Both the position numbers and the translations under genes were made by a program. The notes beneath the pieces are model-generated. The model made no database searches and was not told the origin of the DNA. It saw nothing but the letters and a program-made list of their open reading frames with translations. From JBBRGK01 sp036741355 (GTDB lineage: Bacteria > Chloroflexota > Dehalococcoidia > CAUJGQ01), in assembly GCA_036741355.1 (NCBI GenBank), contig DAINSK010000057.1:1-17039 (forward strand): a stretch of 17,039 nt of DNA. The letters run 5' to 3'. Below are positions 7,274-14,140 of the stretch, in pieces; within the stretch, counting starts at the first letter, position 1, and the number at the start of each line of letters is the position of its first letter.

Positions 7274-7279
7274 TAGAAT
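7274..7279 (+). promoter_or_regulatory. Possible -10 box for the LysM lipoprotein gene
   Basis: TAGAAT (five of six to TATAAT) lies 50 bp before the ATG at 7329. No convincing -35 lies 16-18 bp upstream, so this is weak; the gene may be read from the promoter at 6778-6806. Confidence 0.25.
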
Positions 7280-7328
7280 CTCATCACTAACCTGCCCGCT
7301 GGGGACCGTCCCCCGAACGAGGGTGTAC

Positions 7329-8036
7329 ATGCGTAAACGTGCGTTTGCTCTAGCGATGGCGTCGGCACTGATGTTCGCCGCCGCTTGCGGCGGAACGAGC
7401 CCCGGCAACGGCAGCAACCAGGTTCTCAAGGACCTCCACGACCCGAAGGCGGCGCCGACCGCGACATTGCCCGCCAGCGCGCCCACGGCCATACCTGCCG
7501 GAAGCATTCCCGGGGTCAGCGGGGCATCGGGGCCGCTGCCCGACACCTACGTCGTGAAATCAGGCGACACGCTCGGAGCGATCGCTACGAATCTGGGTGT
7601 ATCGGTAGACGACCTCGCCCGTCTTAATAACGTCACCGACGCTACTCGCATACAGGTCGGGCAACAACTCAAGGTGCCAAAACCCGGGGCGGCTACGCCC
7701 GGTCCGACCTCAGTGACGGGGAACGGTCCGACGTTCGGAACCAACAGCTCGATCCCGACGAGCACGGCGCAGGTTCCTCCGACCGGCGGCGCGCCGTCGG
7801 GAATCGGAAGCGTGGGGACGGCCGTTTCGGCCGCCGGCACGGCACCCGCCGCCGGTGGCACGGCCACCGAATACACCGTCAAACAGGGAGATTCGGCTTG
7901 CGCGATCGCGATTGCAGGCGGAATCTCGCTGCAGGAACTGGCCGACGCCAACGGCCTGACCAAGGACCAGATCTCGCGCTTGTCGGTGGGCCAATTGCTT
8001 AAGATCCCGCCGCGCACCGGAAATCGCGGCTGCTAG
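7329..8036 (+). CDS. LysM-domain lipoprotein (two LysM repeats)
   Basis: This is a secreted, probably lipid-anchored protein that should bind peptidoglycan or another GlcNAc polymer. In 235 aa, residues 1-20 are a signal peptide (MRKRAFALAMASALMFAAAC) ending in a lipobox, with C20 as the expected acylated residue. A low-complexity Ala/Pro/Thr/Gly stretch follows. LysM 1 is DTYVVKSGDTLGAIATNLG... to LKVPKPG (about 72-120). A second Gly/Pro/Thr/Ser linker (120-180) leads to LysM 2, EYTVKQGDSACAIAIAGG... to LLKIPP (about 181-228). C191 in LysM 2 and the final residue C235 could form a disulfide. No catalytic domain is present, so it is an adhesin, scaffold or regulator rather than a hydrolase. 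GAGGG (7319-7323) lies five bases before the ATG. Confidence 0.85.
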   Translation: MRKRAFALAMASALMFAAACGGTSPGNGSNQVLKDLHDPKAAPTATLPASAPTAIPAGSIPGVSGASGPLPDTYVVKSGDTLGAIATNLGVSVDDLARLNNVTDATRIQVGQQLKVPKPGAATPGPTSVTGNGPTFGTNSSIPTSTAQVPPTGGAPSGIGSVGTAVSAAGTAPAAGGTATEYTVKQGDSACAIAIAGGISLQELADANGLTKDQISRLSVGQLLKIPPRTGNRGC

Positions 8037-8095
8037 AAATAACAGTGATCTCTTGCTGGCGCCGCCTCTACATTCGTGAGTCTGCCGACAATTTA

Positions 8096-8124
8096 TTGCG
8101 CGTGATATACCCCTGTGCTAGCAT
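8096..8124 (+). promoter_or_regulatory. Candidate promoter of the carboxyltransferase-IDH-MDH operon
   Basis: TTGCGC (8096-8101), a 17-bp spacer and TAGCAT (8119-8124), with TG one base before the -10 (extended -10 form). Start would be near 8131. Matches are moderate, but it is the best candidate in the gap. Confidence 0.45.
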
Positions 8125-8154
8125 CCGCTTTCGGAACGGCGAGCGTGACGCACC

Positions 8155-8171
8155 GGTCAATCGGCGTGACC
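8155..8171. promoter_or_regulatory. Inverted repeat GGTCA-N7-TGACC, possible operator
   Basis: A 17-bp dyad lies about 25-40 bases past the proposed transcription start of the operon. Its size and place would suit a dimeric repressor. No regulator gene is adjacent, and five-base arms can arise by chance. Confidence 0.3.
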
Positions 8172-8349
8172 AGCTACCACCCCACCGACCGCTCAGTTCC
8201 AGGGCTGCACCGCCAGCCGGCAAGCCAAACCGCCACAAACTCTTTCACGACGCGGTAACCACGGAGGCGGCCACTCGAGTACGGCGCGGCGCGATGTACG
8301 CGACGTCCGTTTCACCGTGCCGTGACAGCGCCGCAGGGAAAGGCAACAA

Positions 8350-9897
8350 ATGTCATTTCAGGAGAAACTGGACCACCTCCAGGCACTGAGGGATCAGTCC
8401 CGGCTTGGGGGCGGCCAGGCGCGAATCGACGCCCAGCACAAGCGTGGTAAACTCACGGCCCGCGAGCGGCTGGCCATCCTGCTCGACGATGGCAGCTTCG
8501 AAGAGATCGATGGCCTCGTCACTCATCGGAGCAGCTACTTCGGCCTCGGCGAGCAGAAGGTACTGGGCGATTCGGTCGTCACCGGCTACGGGCGCGTGGA
8601 CGGCCGCCTCGTCTACGTCTATTCACAGGACTTCACGGTTTTCGGGGGATCGCTTTCCGAAGTGGCCGGCGAAAAGATCGTCAAGATTCAGGACCTTGCC
8701 CTCAAAAACGGCGCTCCGGTTATCGGCCTCAACGATGGCGGCGGCGCTCGTATTCAGGAAGGCGTCGAGAGCCTGCGGGGCTATGGCGAGATCTTTACGC
8801 GCAACACCATGGCCTCGGGCGTCATACCGCAGATCAGCGTGATCATGGGTCCCGCGGCGGGCGGGGCCGTCTACTCGCCGGCCATCTGCGACTTCATCTT
8901 CATGACCAGCGCCGCACAAATGTACATCACCGGCCCCGACGTCGTTCGCGCGGTGACCGGCGAGGACGTCACCCATCAACAGCTTGGCGGCGCCGAGGTA
9001 CACGCGACCCGCAGCGGGGTGGCACACTTCGCGGTCGAAGGAGACGAGGCCTGCCTACAGGAAGTGCGGCGCCTGCTCTCGTTCTTACCGGCGAACAACA
9101 TGGAAGATCCGCCCGCCGCCGACTCCGGAGACGACCCCAAGAGGCAGGCTCCCGACCTCATCGACGTCGTCCCCGACGACTCCAACCGTCCATACGATAC
9201 CCGCGATGTCATCGAACGGCTGGTGGATGATGGCGATTTCCTCGAAGTTCATGCGGGATTTGCACAGAACATCGTCGTCGGGCTGGCCCGCATGGGCGGT
9301 CACACGGTCGGCATCGTCGCGAACCAGCCCGCGTACCTCGCGGGGGTGCTCGATATTGACGCATCACGAAAGGCGGCGCGGTTCGTCCGCTTTTGTGACT
9401 GTTTCAACATTCCACTCCTAACGCTCATCGACATCCCGGGCTTCCTCCCCGGTACGGCCCAGGAACAGGGCGGCATCATCGTGCACGGCGCCAAGCTGCT
9501 CTACGCGTTCGCCGAGGCCACGGTGCCGAAAGTCAGCGTTATTGTGCGCAAGGCATACGGTGGCGCCTACCTTGTTATGAGCAGCAAACACCTGCGGGGC
9601 GACGTCAATTATGCCTGGCCGATCGCCGAAACGGCAGTGATGGGATCCGAAGGAGCGGTGGACATCATCCAGCGCGAGCAGATCCGCTCCGCCGCCGACC
9701 CGGATGCGGAGCGTAAGCGGCTGGTCGCCTCCTACAACGAGCAGTTCCAAAATCCATACATCGCCGCCGCCCGCGGCTTTATTGACGACGTCATCGATCC
9801 TCGTGAAACCCGTTGGAAGGTGATCCGGGCGTTCGAAATGCTACAGAATAAATCCGACACCAATCCACCCAAAAAACACGGCAATATTCCGTTGTAG
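8350..9897 (+). CDS. Acyl-CoA carboxyltransferase subunit (PccB/MmdA/transcarboxylase 12S family)
   Basis: This enzyme transfers CO2 between biotin and propionyl-/methylmalonyl-CoA (or a related acyl-CoA). The 515-aa product shows both crotonase-like halves: GKLTARERLAILLDDGSF (33-50), NDGGGARIQEG (128-138) and MGPAAGGAVYSPA (166-178), then DIPGFLPGTAQEQGGII (361-377), KAYGGAYLVM (401-410) and the C-terminal KKHGNIPL. Length matches the 12S transcarboxylase subunit and PccB. At the specificity position after GGAY, where typical PccB has Asp, it has L408. With the 5S-type and carrier genes directly downstream and no biotin carboxylase, the 12S subunit of methylmalonyl-CoA:pyruvate transcarboxylase is the favoured role. 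A propionyl-CoA carboxylase beta subunit is the main alternative. AAAGG (8339-8343) lies six bases before the ATG. Confidence 0.92.
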   Translation: MSFQEKLDHLQALRDQSRLGGGQARIDAQHKRGKLTARERLAILLDDGSFEEIDGLVTHRSSYFGLGEQKVLGDSVVTGYGRVDGRLVYVYSQDFTVFGGSLSEVAGEKIVKIQDLALKNGAPVIGLNDGGGARIQEGVESLRGYGEIFTRNTMASGVIPQISVIMGPAAGGAVYSPAICDFIFMTSAAQMYITGPDVVRAVTGEDVTHQQLGGAEVHATRSGVAHFAVEGDEACLQEVRRLLSFLPANNMEDPPAADSGDDPKRQAPDLIDVVPDDSNRPYDTRDVIERLVDDGDFLEVHAGFAQNIVVGLARMGGHTVGIVANQPAYLAGVLDIDASRKAARFVRFCDCFNIPLLTLIDIPGFLPGTAQEQGGIIVHGAKLLYAFAEATVPKVSVIVRKAYGGAYLVMSSKHLRGDVNYAWPIAETAVMGSEGAVDIIQREQIRSAADPDAERKRLVASYNEQFQNPYIAAARGFIDDVIDPRETRWKVIRAFEMLQNKSDTNPPKKHGNIPL

Positions 9898-9934
9898 CGG
9901 CAGCGCCGAGCGAGCGAAGGGAGCAACCCAACCT

Positions 9935-11413
9935 ATGGCCGTCAAGATCACGGATACCGTGTTCCGGGATTCTCACCAGTCCTTGCTGGCAACGCGGATG
10001 CGCACCGACGACATGGTGCCGATTGCCGAGGCGCTGGACGACGTCGGCTATTACTCGCTCGAAGTCTGGGGCGGCGCAACCTTCGACACCTGTCTGCGGT
10101 TCTTAAGAGAAGACCCCTGGGAACGGCTGCGAATTCTGAAGAGGCACATCCGGAAAACGCCGTTGCAAATGCTGTTGCGCGGCCAGAACGCGGTCGGCTA
10201 CCGGCATTACGCCGACGATGTCGTGGAACGCTTCTGCTACAGAGCCGTCGAAAATGGAATGGACATCTTCCGTATTTTCGACGCCGTCAACGACGTTCGT
10301 AACCTGGAAACGGCGATGCGAGCGGTGAAGAAGGCGGGGGGACAGGTCCAGGGCACCATTTGCTACACGATCAGCCCGGTGTTCAATGCCGACGCGGCGG
10401 TCGAGATGGGCCGTCAACTTGTGGAAATGGGCGCCGACATGGTCTGTCTCAAGGACATGGCGGGGCTCCTGAGCCCGTTTGCCGCCGAGGAGATCATCGG
10501 CCGGTTGCGAGAGGCGGTGTCCGTTCCCCTGTCGCTGCACAGTCACTGCACCAGCGGCTTTGCCGATATGGCCTACATGAAAGCGATCGAAGCGGGCGTC
10601 GATATCGTGGACACTGCCATCAGCTCACTCTCGCATGGAACATCGCAACCGCCGACCGAGACGCTCGTCGCGGCGCTTCAGGGAACGCAGTATGACACTG
10701 GTCTCGACCTGACCAAACTGACCAAGATCGCCGAATATTTTGCCGGCGTGCGCAGAAAGTACGCCGCCTTCGAGAGCCAGTCGTTTGGCGTCGATGCCGA
10801 CGTGCTGATCCACCAGATGCCCGGCGGCATGATATCGAATATGGTGAATCAGCTTCGGGAGCAAAACGCATTGGACCGGCTGGGCGAGGTGTTGGATGAG
10901 ATGCCCCGCGTTCGAAAGGACATGGGGTACCCGCCGTTGGTCACCCCCACGAGCCAGATCGTCGGCACGCAGGCCGTGATGAACGTGCTGGCCGGAGAGC
11001 CCTACGGGCGGGTGACGCGTGAAGTTCGCCAGTACTTCCAGGGGTTTTACGGCCATCCGCCTGGACCGGTGAACGTCGAGGTGCAGAAAAAGGTCGTCGA
11101 TCCGAACCAGCCCGTGATTACCGATCGCCCTGCAGACCACCTGGAGCCCGAGCTGGAGAAAGCGCGGGCTGAAATCGGCGGGCTTGCCACCTCCGAAGAA
11201 GACGTCATCTCATACGCGATTTTCCCGCAGGTGGCGCGTGAGTTCCTCGAATGGCGCGCCAACGGGTCACAGCCCGAACCGGAGCTCGCCGCCGCAATCG
11301 CGGCGGCGCTAGCTGCCGACCAACAACGCGCCCATCCGAATGGGGCCACTGCCGCGCCGCCCCGCTCGGCCTGGAAACTGGCCGCGCGCCAGCGCTCGGT
11401 ACGACCGCGCTAG
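9935..11413 (+). CDS. Pyruvate/oxaloacetate carboxyltransferase (transcarboxylase 5S / PycB / OadA family)
   Basis: This enzyme moves CO2 between biotin and pyruvate/oxaloacetate. In 492 aa the DRE-TIM metallolyase barrel starts ITDTVFRDSHQSLLATRMRTDDM. D12, K173 (CLKDMAG, the carbamylated lysine) and H202/H204 (SLHSHCTSG) form the metal site. The PYC_OADA domain follows, with MPGGMISNMVNQL (295-307) and PPLVTPTSQIVGTQAVMNVL (333-352). The protein ends in a short Ala-rich tail without a biotin domain, unlike OadA or PycB, which carry it fused. The biotin carrier is the next gene. AAGGGAG (9917-9923) lies 11 bases before the ATG. It follows the carboxyltransferase gene by 37 bp, so they are one transcript. 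Confidence 0.92.
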   Translation: MAVKITDTVFRDSHQSLLATRMRTDDMVPIAEALDDVGYYSLEVWGGATFDTCLRFLREDPWERLRILKRHIRKTPLQMLLRGQNAVGYRHYADDVVERFCYRAVENGMDIFRIFDAVNDVRNLETAMRAVKKAGGQVQGTICYTISPVFNADAAVEMGRQLVEMGADMVCLKDMAGLLSPFAAEEIIGRLREAVSVPLSLHSHCTSGFADMAYMKAIEAGVDIVDTAISSLSHGTSQPPTETLVAALQGTQYDTGLDLTKLTKIAEYFAGVRRKYAAFESQSFGVDADVLIHQMPGGMISNMVNQLREQNALDRLGEVLDEMPRVRKDMGYPPLVTPTSQIVGTQAVMNVLAGEPYGRVTREVRQYFQGFYGHPPGPVNVEVQKKVVDPNQPVITDRPADHLEPELEKARAEIGGLATSEEDVISYAIFPQVAREFLEWRANGSQPEPELAAAIAAALAADQQRAHPNGATAAPPRSAWKLAARQRSVRPR

Positions 11414-11430
11414 GAGAATCACACTCCCGT

Positions 11431-11937
11431 ATGAAGATCACTGTGGATGGCAAGATGTTCGATGTTGCCGTAGACGGCGATGAAGTGACCGTCGACGGTC
11501 ACGTCTTCCGCGTGCGCACGGAGGGGCGGGGACCGCTCAAAACGGTGTACGTGGACGAGCAACCGTTCCGCGTCGACGTACCGGCCACAACCGGCCCCGA
11601 GATGGAAGTCCTCGTTGACGCCAAGTACCGTACGGTTTCAACGGAGAGCGGCGGCCGGGCACGCACACCGGCAACGCGCCCTGCCCAAACACGGCAGGCC
11701 ACGACAGCGCGCGCGGCGTCCGTCCCCGGCGGCATACCGGCGGCGATGGCCGGACGCATCCTCAAGGTCGCTGTTGAGCCGGGGCAGGCGGTAAAAGCCG
11801 GTGACCTCGTGCTCGTGTTTGAAGCGATGAAGATGGAAAACGAGCTTCGTTCGCCACAGGATGGCATAGTAAAGGAAGTTCGGGTAAAGGCCGGGGACCG
11901 GGTAAACCTCGGCGACCTCCTGCTCGTCATTGATTAG
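11431..11937 (+). CDS. Biotin carboxyl carrier protein (transcarboxylase 1.3S-like)
   Basis: This protein carries carboxybiotin between the two carboxyltransferases. Of 168 aa, the C-terminal 95 residues are a biotinyl domain: PAAMAGRILKVAVEPGQAV (103-121), then EAMKMEN (131-137) with K134 as the biotinylated lysine, then VKAGDRVNLGDLLLVID. Residues 72-100 are an Ala/Pro/Thr/Arg linker. Residues 1-71 show a repeating beta pattern: VDGKMFDV, VDGHVFRV, VDEQPFRV and VDAKYRTV. In the propionibacterial 1.3S subunit the N-terminus holds the 12S and 5S subunits; a like role is inferred here. Seventeen bases separate it from the 5S gene. The nearest ribosome site AGGAG (11412-11416) overlaps that stop codon and is 14 bases from the ATG, which suggests re-initiation. 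Confidence 0.93.
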   Translation: MKITVDGKMFDVAVDGDEVTVDGHVFRVRTEGRGPLKTVYVDEQPFRVDVPATTGPEMEVLVDAKYRTVSTESGGRARTPATRPAQTRQATTARAASVPGGIPAAMAGRILKVAVEPGQAVKAGDLVLVFEAMKMENELRSPQDGIVKEVRVKAGDRVNLGDLLLVID

Positions 11938-11973
11938 CCTCGAGTAGTCGTGTTCATTCAAGAAGAAAGGCAA

Positions 11974-13059
11974 ATGGTCCACATCGTAACGCTCATTCCC
12001 GGCGACGGCACGGGTCCTGAAATCACCGAGGCCACGCGCCGGGTACTGGAGGCGACGGGCGTCCAGTTTAATTGGGACGTTCAGCAGGCCGGCATCGACA
12101 TCATGAAGACCGCCGGCACGCCGCTTCCGCCGGCGGTTCTTGATTCCATTCGCAAGAACAAAGTGGCAATTAAAGGACCGATCACAACGCCCATTGGCAC
12201 GGGATTCCGCAGCGTCAACGTCGCTCTTCGCAAAGAGCTCGATCTCTACGCCTGCCTGCGCCCCTGCAAGAGCTACAAAGGCGTTCGCAGCCGCTACGAA
12301 GACGTCAATCTCGTGATCGTGCGCGAGAACACCGAGGACCTGTACGCCGGCATCGAGTTCGAGAAGGGCGACCCGCACATCGACCAGCTCGCAAAGCTGG
12401 TGGAAGAGAGCGGTCAAAAGCCGTTCCGCGCGGATTCCGGTATCAGCATCAAGGCGATCTCGGTTACCGGGACGCAGCGCATCGTCAAATTCGCCCTTGA
12501 TTACGCCAGGGAACATGGCCGGCACAAGGTAACGGCGATCACTAAGGCGAACATCATGAAATTTTCCGATGGCCTATTCCTAGAGGCGGCGCGCGAGGTG
12601 GCCAAGAACTATCCCGACATCGAGTACGAAGAGGTGCTGGTAGACAACATGTGCATGCAGCTCGTGCAGAAGTCCGAGCTTTACGACGTGCTGGTGCTTC
12701 CGAACCTTTACGGCGACGTGCTGTCGGACCTCTGCGCCGGGCTCGTCGGCGGGCTCGGTGTCGCCCCGGGCGCCAATATCGGCGACACGGTCGCACTCTT
12801 CGAGCCAACCCACGGCAGCGCCCCCAAGTACACCGGTCAGAACAAAGTCAACCCGATGGCGATGATGCTGTCGGGTGTATTGATGCTGCGACACCTAAAG
12901 GAGACGGACGCGGCCGACCGCTTGGAAAAGGCGATCGCCGACGTGATCGCCGAAGGCAAAACGGTCACCTACGACATGAAGCCCGACCGGAACGACCCGA
13001 CCGCGGTCGGCACCAGCCAGGTAGCCGACGGCATCATCGCCAAATTGAAGGCAAAGTAA
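11974..13059 (+). CDS. icd: Isocitrate dehydrogenase (short type, NADP signature residues)
   Basis: This enzyme oxidatively decarboxylates isocitrate to 2-oxoglutarate in the TCA cycle. The 361-aa beta-decarboxylating dehydrogenase has S80, N82, R86 and R96 (RSVNVALRKELDLYACLRP) for isocitrate. It also has RENTEDLYAG (117-126), K191, D224 and D248/D252 for metal and catalysis. The S-x-N-x5 arrangement sets it apart from isopropylmalate dehydrogenase. The cofactor loop reads HGSAPKYTGQNKVNP: K285, Y286 and V292 match E. coli Lys344, Tyr345 and Val351, and Y333 matches Tyr391, all NADP contacts. The ATG at 11974 fits the family (MVHIVTLIPGDGTGPE). A GTG at 11950 would add eight residues. It follows the carrier gene by 36 bp. 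Confidence 0.9.
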   Translation: MVHIVTLIPGDGTGPEITEATRRVLEATGVQFNWDVQQAGIDIMKTAGTPLPPAVLDSIRKNKVAIKGPITTPIGTGFRSVNVALRKELDLYACLRPCKSYKGVRSRYEDVNLVIVRENTEDLYAGIEFEKGDPHIDQLAKLVEESGQKPFRADSGISIKAISVTGTQRIVKFALDYAREHGRHKVTAITKANIMKFSDGLFLEAAREVAKNYPDIEYEEVLVDNMCMQLVQKSELYDVLVLPNLYGDVLSDLCAGLVGGLGVAPGANIGDTVALFEPTHGSAPKYTGQNKVNPMAMMLSGVLMLRHLKETDAADRLEKAIADVIAEGKTVTYDMKPDRNDPTAVGTSQVADGIIAKLKAK

Positions 13060-13072
13060 CAACATGAGCAAA

Positions 13073-13098
13073 CGGCGGCCGGTATCGACCAGCCGCCG
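13073..13098 (+). repeat. Stem-loop in the icd-mdh intergenic region
   Basis: CGGCGGC (13073-13079) pairs with GCCGCCG (13092-13098). Beyond one C/A mismatch GGT pairs with ACC around an ATCG loop. There is no T-run. It ends nine bases before the mdh ribosome site GGAGAGG (13108-13114). It may slow exonuclease decay of the upstream message or set the ratio of icd to mdh. Confidence 0.5.
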
Positions 13099-13122
13099 AT
13101 TGCGCGCGGAGAGGCTTCTAAC

Positions 13123-14070
13123 ATGCGAAGGAAAGTGACGATCGTCGGCGCGGGCAACACGGGCGCCACCATGGCCCTCTTGCTCGCGCAAAAGGGCTAC
13201 GCAGATATCGTGCTGCAGGACATTGTCGAGGATATGCCGCAGGGCAAAGCGCTCGACATGCTCGAAGCCGGCCCGATCGAGGGATACGACGTAAGCATCA
13301 TCGGCACCAACGGCTGGAAAGAGACCGCTAACTCCGATGTGATCATTATCACGTCGGGAGTGCCGCGGAAGCCGGGAATGACACGCGACGACCTGCTGAA
13401 GGTCAACATGGGCATCGTCAAAAGCGTGGCTGAAAACGCCGCCAAAGCATCTCCCAACGCGATCTTCGTCGTTTTCGCCAACCCAATGGACGCGATGTGC
13501 CATGTCGTCAAAGACGTCAGCGACTTCCCGAAGCAGCGCATCATAGGTCAGGGGGGCGTGCTTGACACAAGCCGCTTTCGCACTTTCATCGCCGAAGAGT
13601 TGGGTGTCTCGATGCAGGACGTACAGGCTTACGTGCTCGGCGGACACGGCGATACCATGGTCCCGCTCACCAAGTACACGACCGTCGGCGGCGTCCCTGT
13701 CGAGAACCTCATTTCAAAGGACAGGCTTGCCGAGATCGTGCAGCGCGCCCGCGATGGCGGTGCTGAGATCGTGCGGCTGCTCAAGACCGGTAGCGCCTTC
13801 TACGCACCGGCCGCGGCGACGATCGAGATGGTGGACGCCATTCTGCTCGACCGCAAGCGCATCCTCCCATGCGCGGCGTACCTGGAGGGCGAGTACGGCG
13901 TCAAGAACCTGTTTGTCGGTGTGCCGGTGAAGCTGGGAGCGACAGGCATCGAGCAGGTGGTGGAGATTCCGCTGACCGGGGACGAGAAGGTGGCGCTGCA
14001 ACGATCTGCCGACGCCGTGCGGGAGTTGGTCGAAGCCATGGACCGGATCAAGCAGGAGAGCCCGGCCTAG
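13123..14070 (+). CDS. mdh: Malate dehydrogenase (lactate-dehydrogenase-like, Chloroflexus type)
   Basis: This enzyme interconverts malate and oxaloacetate with NAD. The 315-aa product begins MRRKVTIVGAGNTGAT with the Rossmann loop GAGNTG (9-14). D33 (IVLQDIVED) selects NAD over NADP. The substrate arginines R82 and R88 lie in VPRKPGMTRDDLLKVN, the MDH-type loop. Catalytic D148 and H175 (GGHGDTMVPL) and R151 are present. Phrases such as IVEDMPQGKALDM, EAGPIEG, GQGGVLDTSRFRTFIA and LLKTGSAFYAPAAATIEMV follow the Chloroflexus tetrameric enzyme closely as I recall it. GGAGAGG (13108-13114) lies eight bases before the ATG. It is the last gene of the operon, followed by the terminator. Confidence 0.95.
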   Translation: MRRKVTIVGAGNTGATMALLLAQKGYADIVLQDIVEDMPQGKALDMLEAGPIEGYDVSIIGTNGWKETANSDVIIITSGVPRKPGMTRDDLLKVNMGIVKSVAENAAKASPNAIFVVFANPMDAMCHVVKDVSDFPKQRIIGQGGVLDTSRFRTFIAEELGVSMQDVQAYVLGGHGDTMVPLTKYTTVGGVPVENLISKDRLAEIVQRARDGGAEIVRLLKTGSAFYAPAAATIEMVDAILLDRKRILPCAAYLEGEYGVKNLFVGVPVKLGATGIEQVVEIPLTGDEKVALQRSADAVRELVEAMDRIKQESPA

Positions 14071-14097
14071 AACCAAAGCATGTTTGATGCTCGATAC

Positions 14098-14132
14098 AAA
14101 GGGGGCCGGCTACGATGGCCGGCCCCCTTTTT
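14098..14132 (+). terminator. Intrinsic terminator after mdh
   Basis: A perfect 13-bp stem, AAAGGGGGCCGGC (14098-14110) with GCCGGCCCCCTTT (14118-14130), around a seven-base loop. The T-run is 14128-14132. It lies 27 bp after the mdh stop and between convergent operons. In the other direction it is followed by TTTGTAT, so it may also stop sdh transcription, less strongly. Confidence 0.9.
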
Positions 14133-14140
14133 GATCTTCC

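Larger units (their letters stand above)
8037..8349. other. 313-bp gap: promoter and long leader of the carboxyltransferase operon
   Basis: No gene is supported. The gap holds a candidate promoter (8096-8124), an inverted repeat GGTCA (8155-8159)/TGACC (8167-8171) with a seven-base centre, and a small stem GGCTG/CAGCC (8203-8207/8214-8218). The leader would be about 220 bases. I checked it for common riboswitch and T-box cores by eye and saw none. An open frame over 8045-8389 has no ribosome site and no protein-like composition. Confidence 0.6.

Noticed and set aside
8125..8349. Cobalamin or other known riboswitch in the operon leader
   Set aside because: No recognisable riboswitch core motif was seen by eye; a covariance-model search would be needed to be certain.
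8045..8389. 114-codon frame in the gap before the carboxyltransferase
   Set aside because: No ribosome site, composition unlike a protein, and overlaps the real gene start at 8350.
9984..11140. Long antisense frames within the 5S-type gene
   Set aside because: Typical high-GC shadow frames opposite a strongly conserved coding sequence.
13073..13098. Intrinsic terminator between icd and mdh
   Set aside because: The stem is strong, but there is no T-run after it and it lies just before the mdh ribosome site.
13064..13138. 24-codon leader ORF overlapping the mdh start
   Set aside because: It has a stop inside mdh and would contain the stem-loop, but there is no good ribosome site and the Arg-rich peptide looks like chance.
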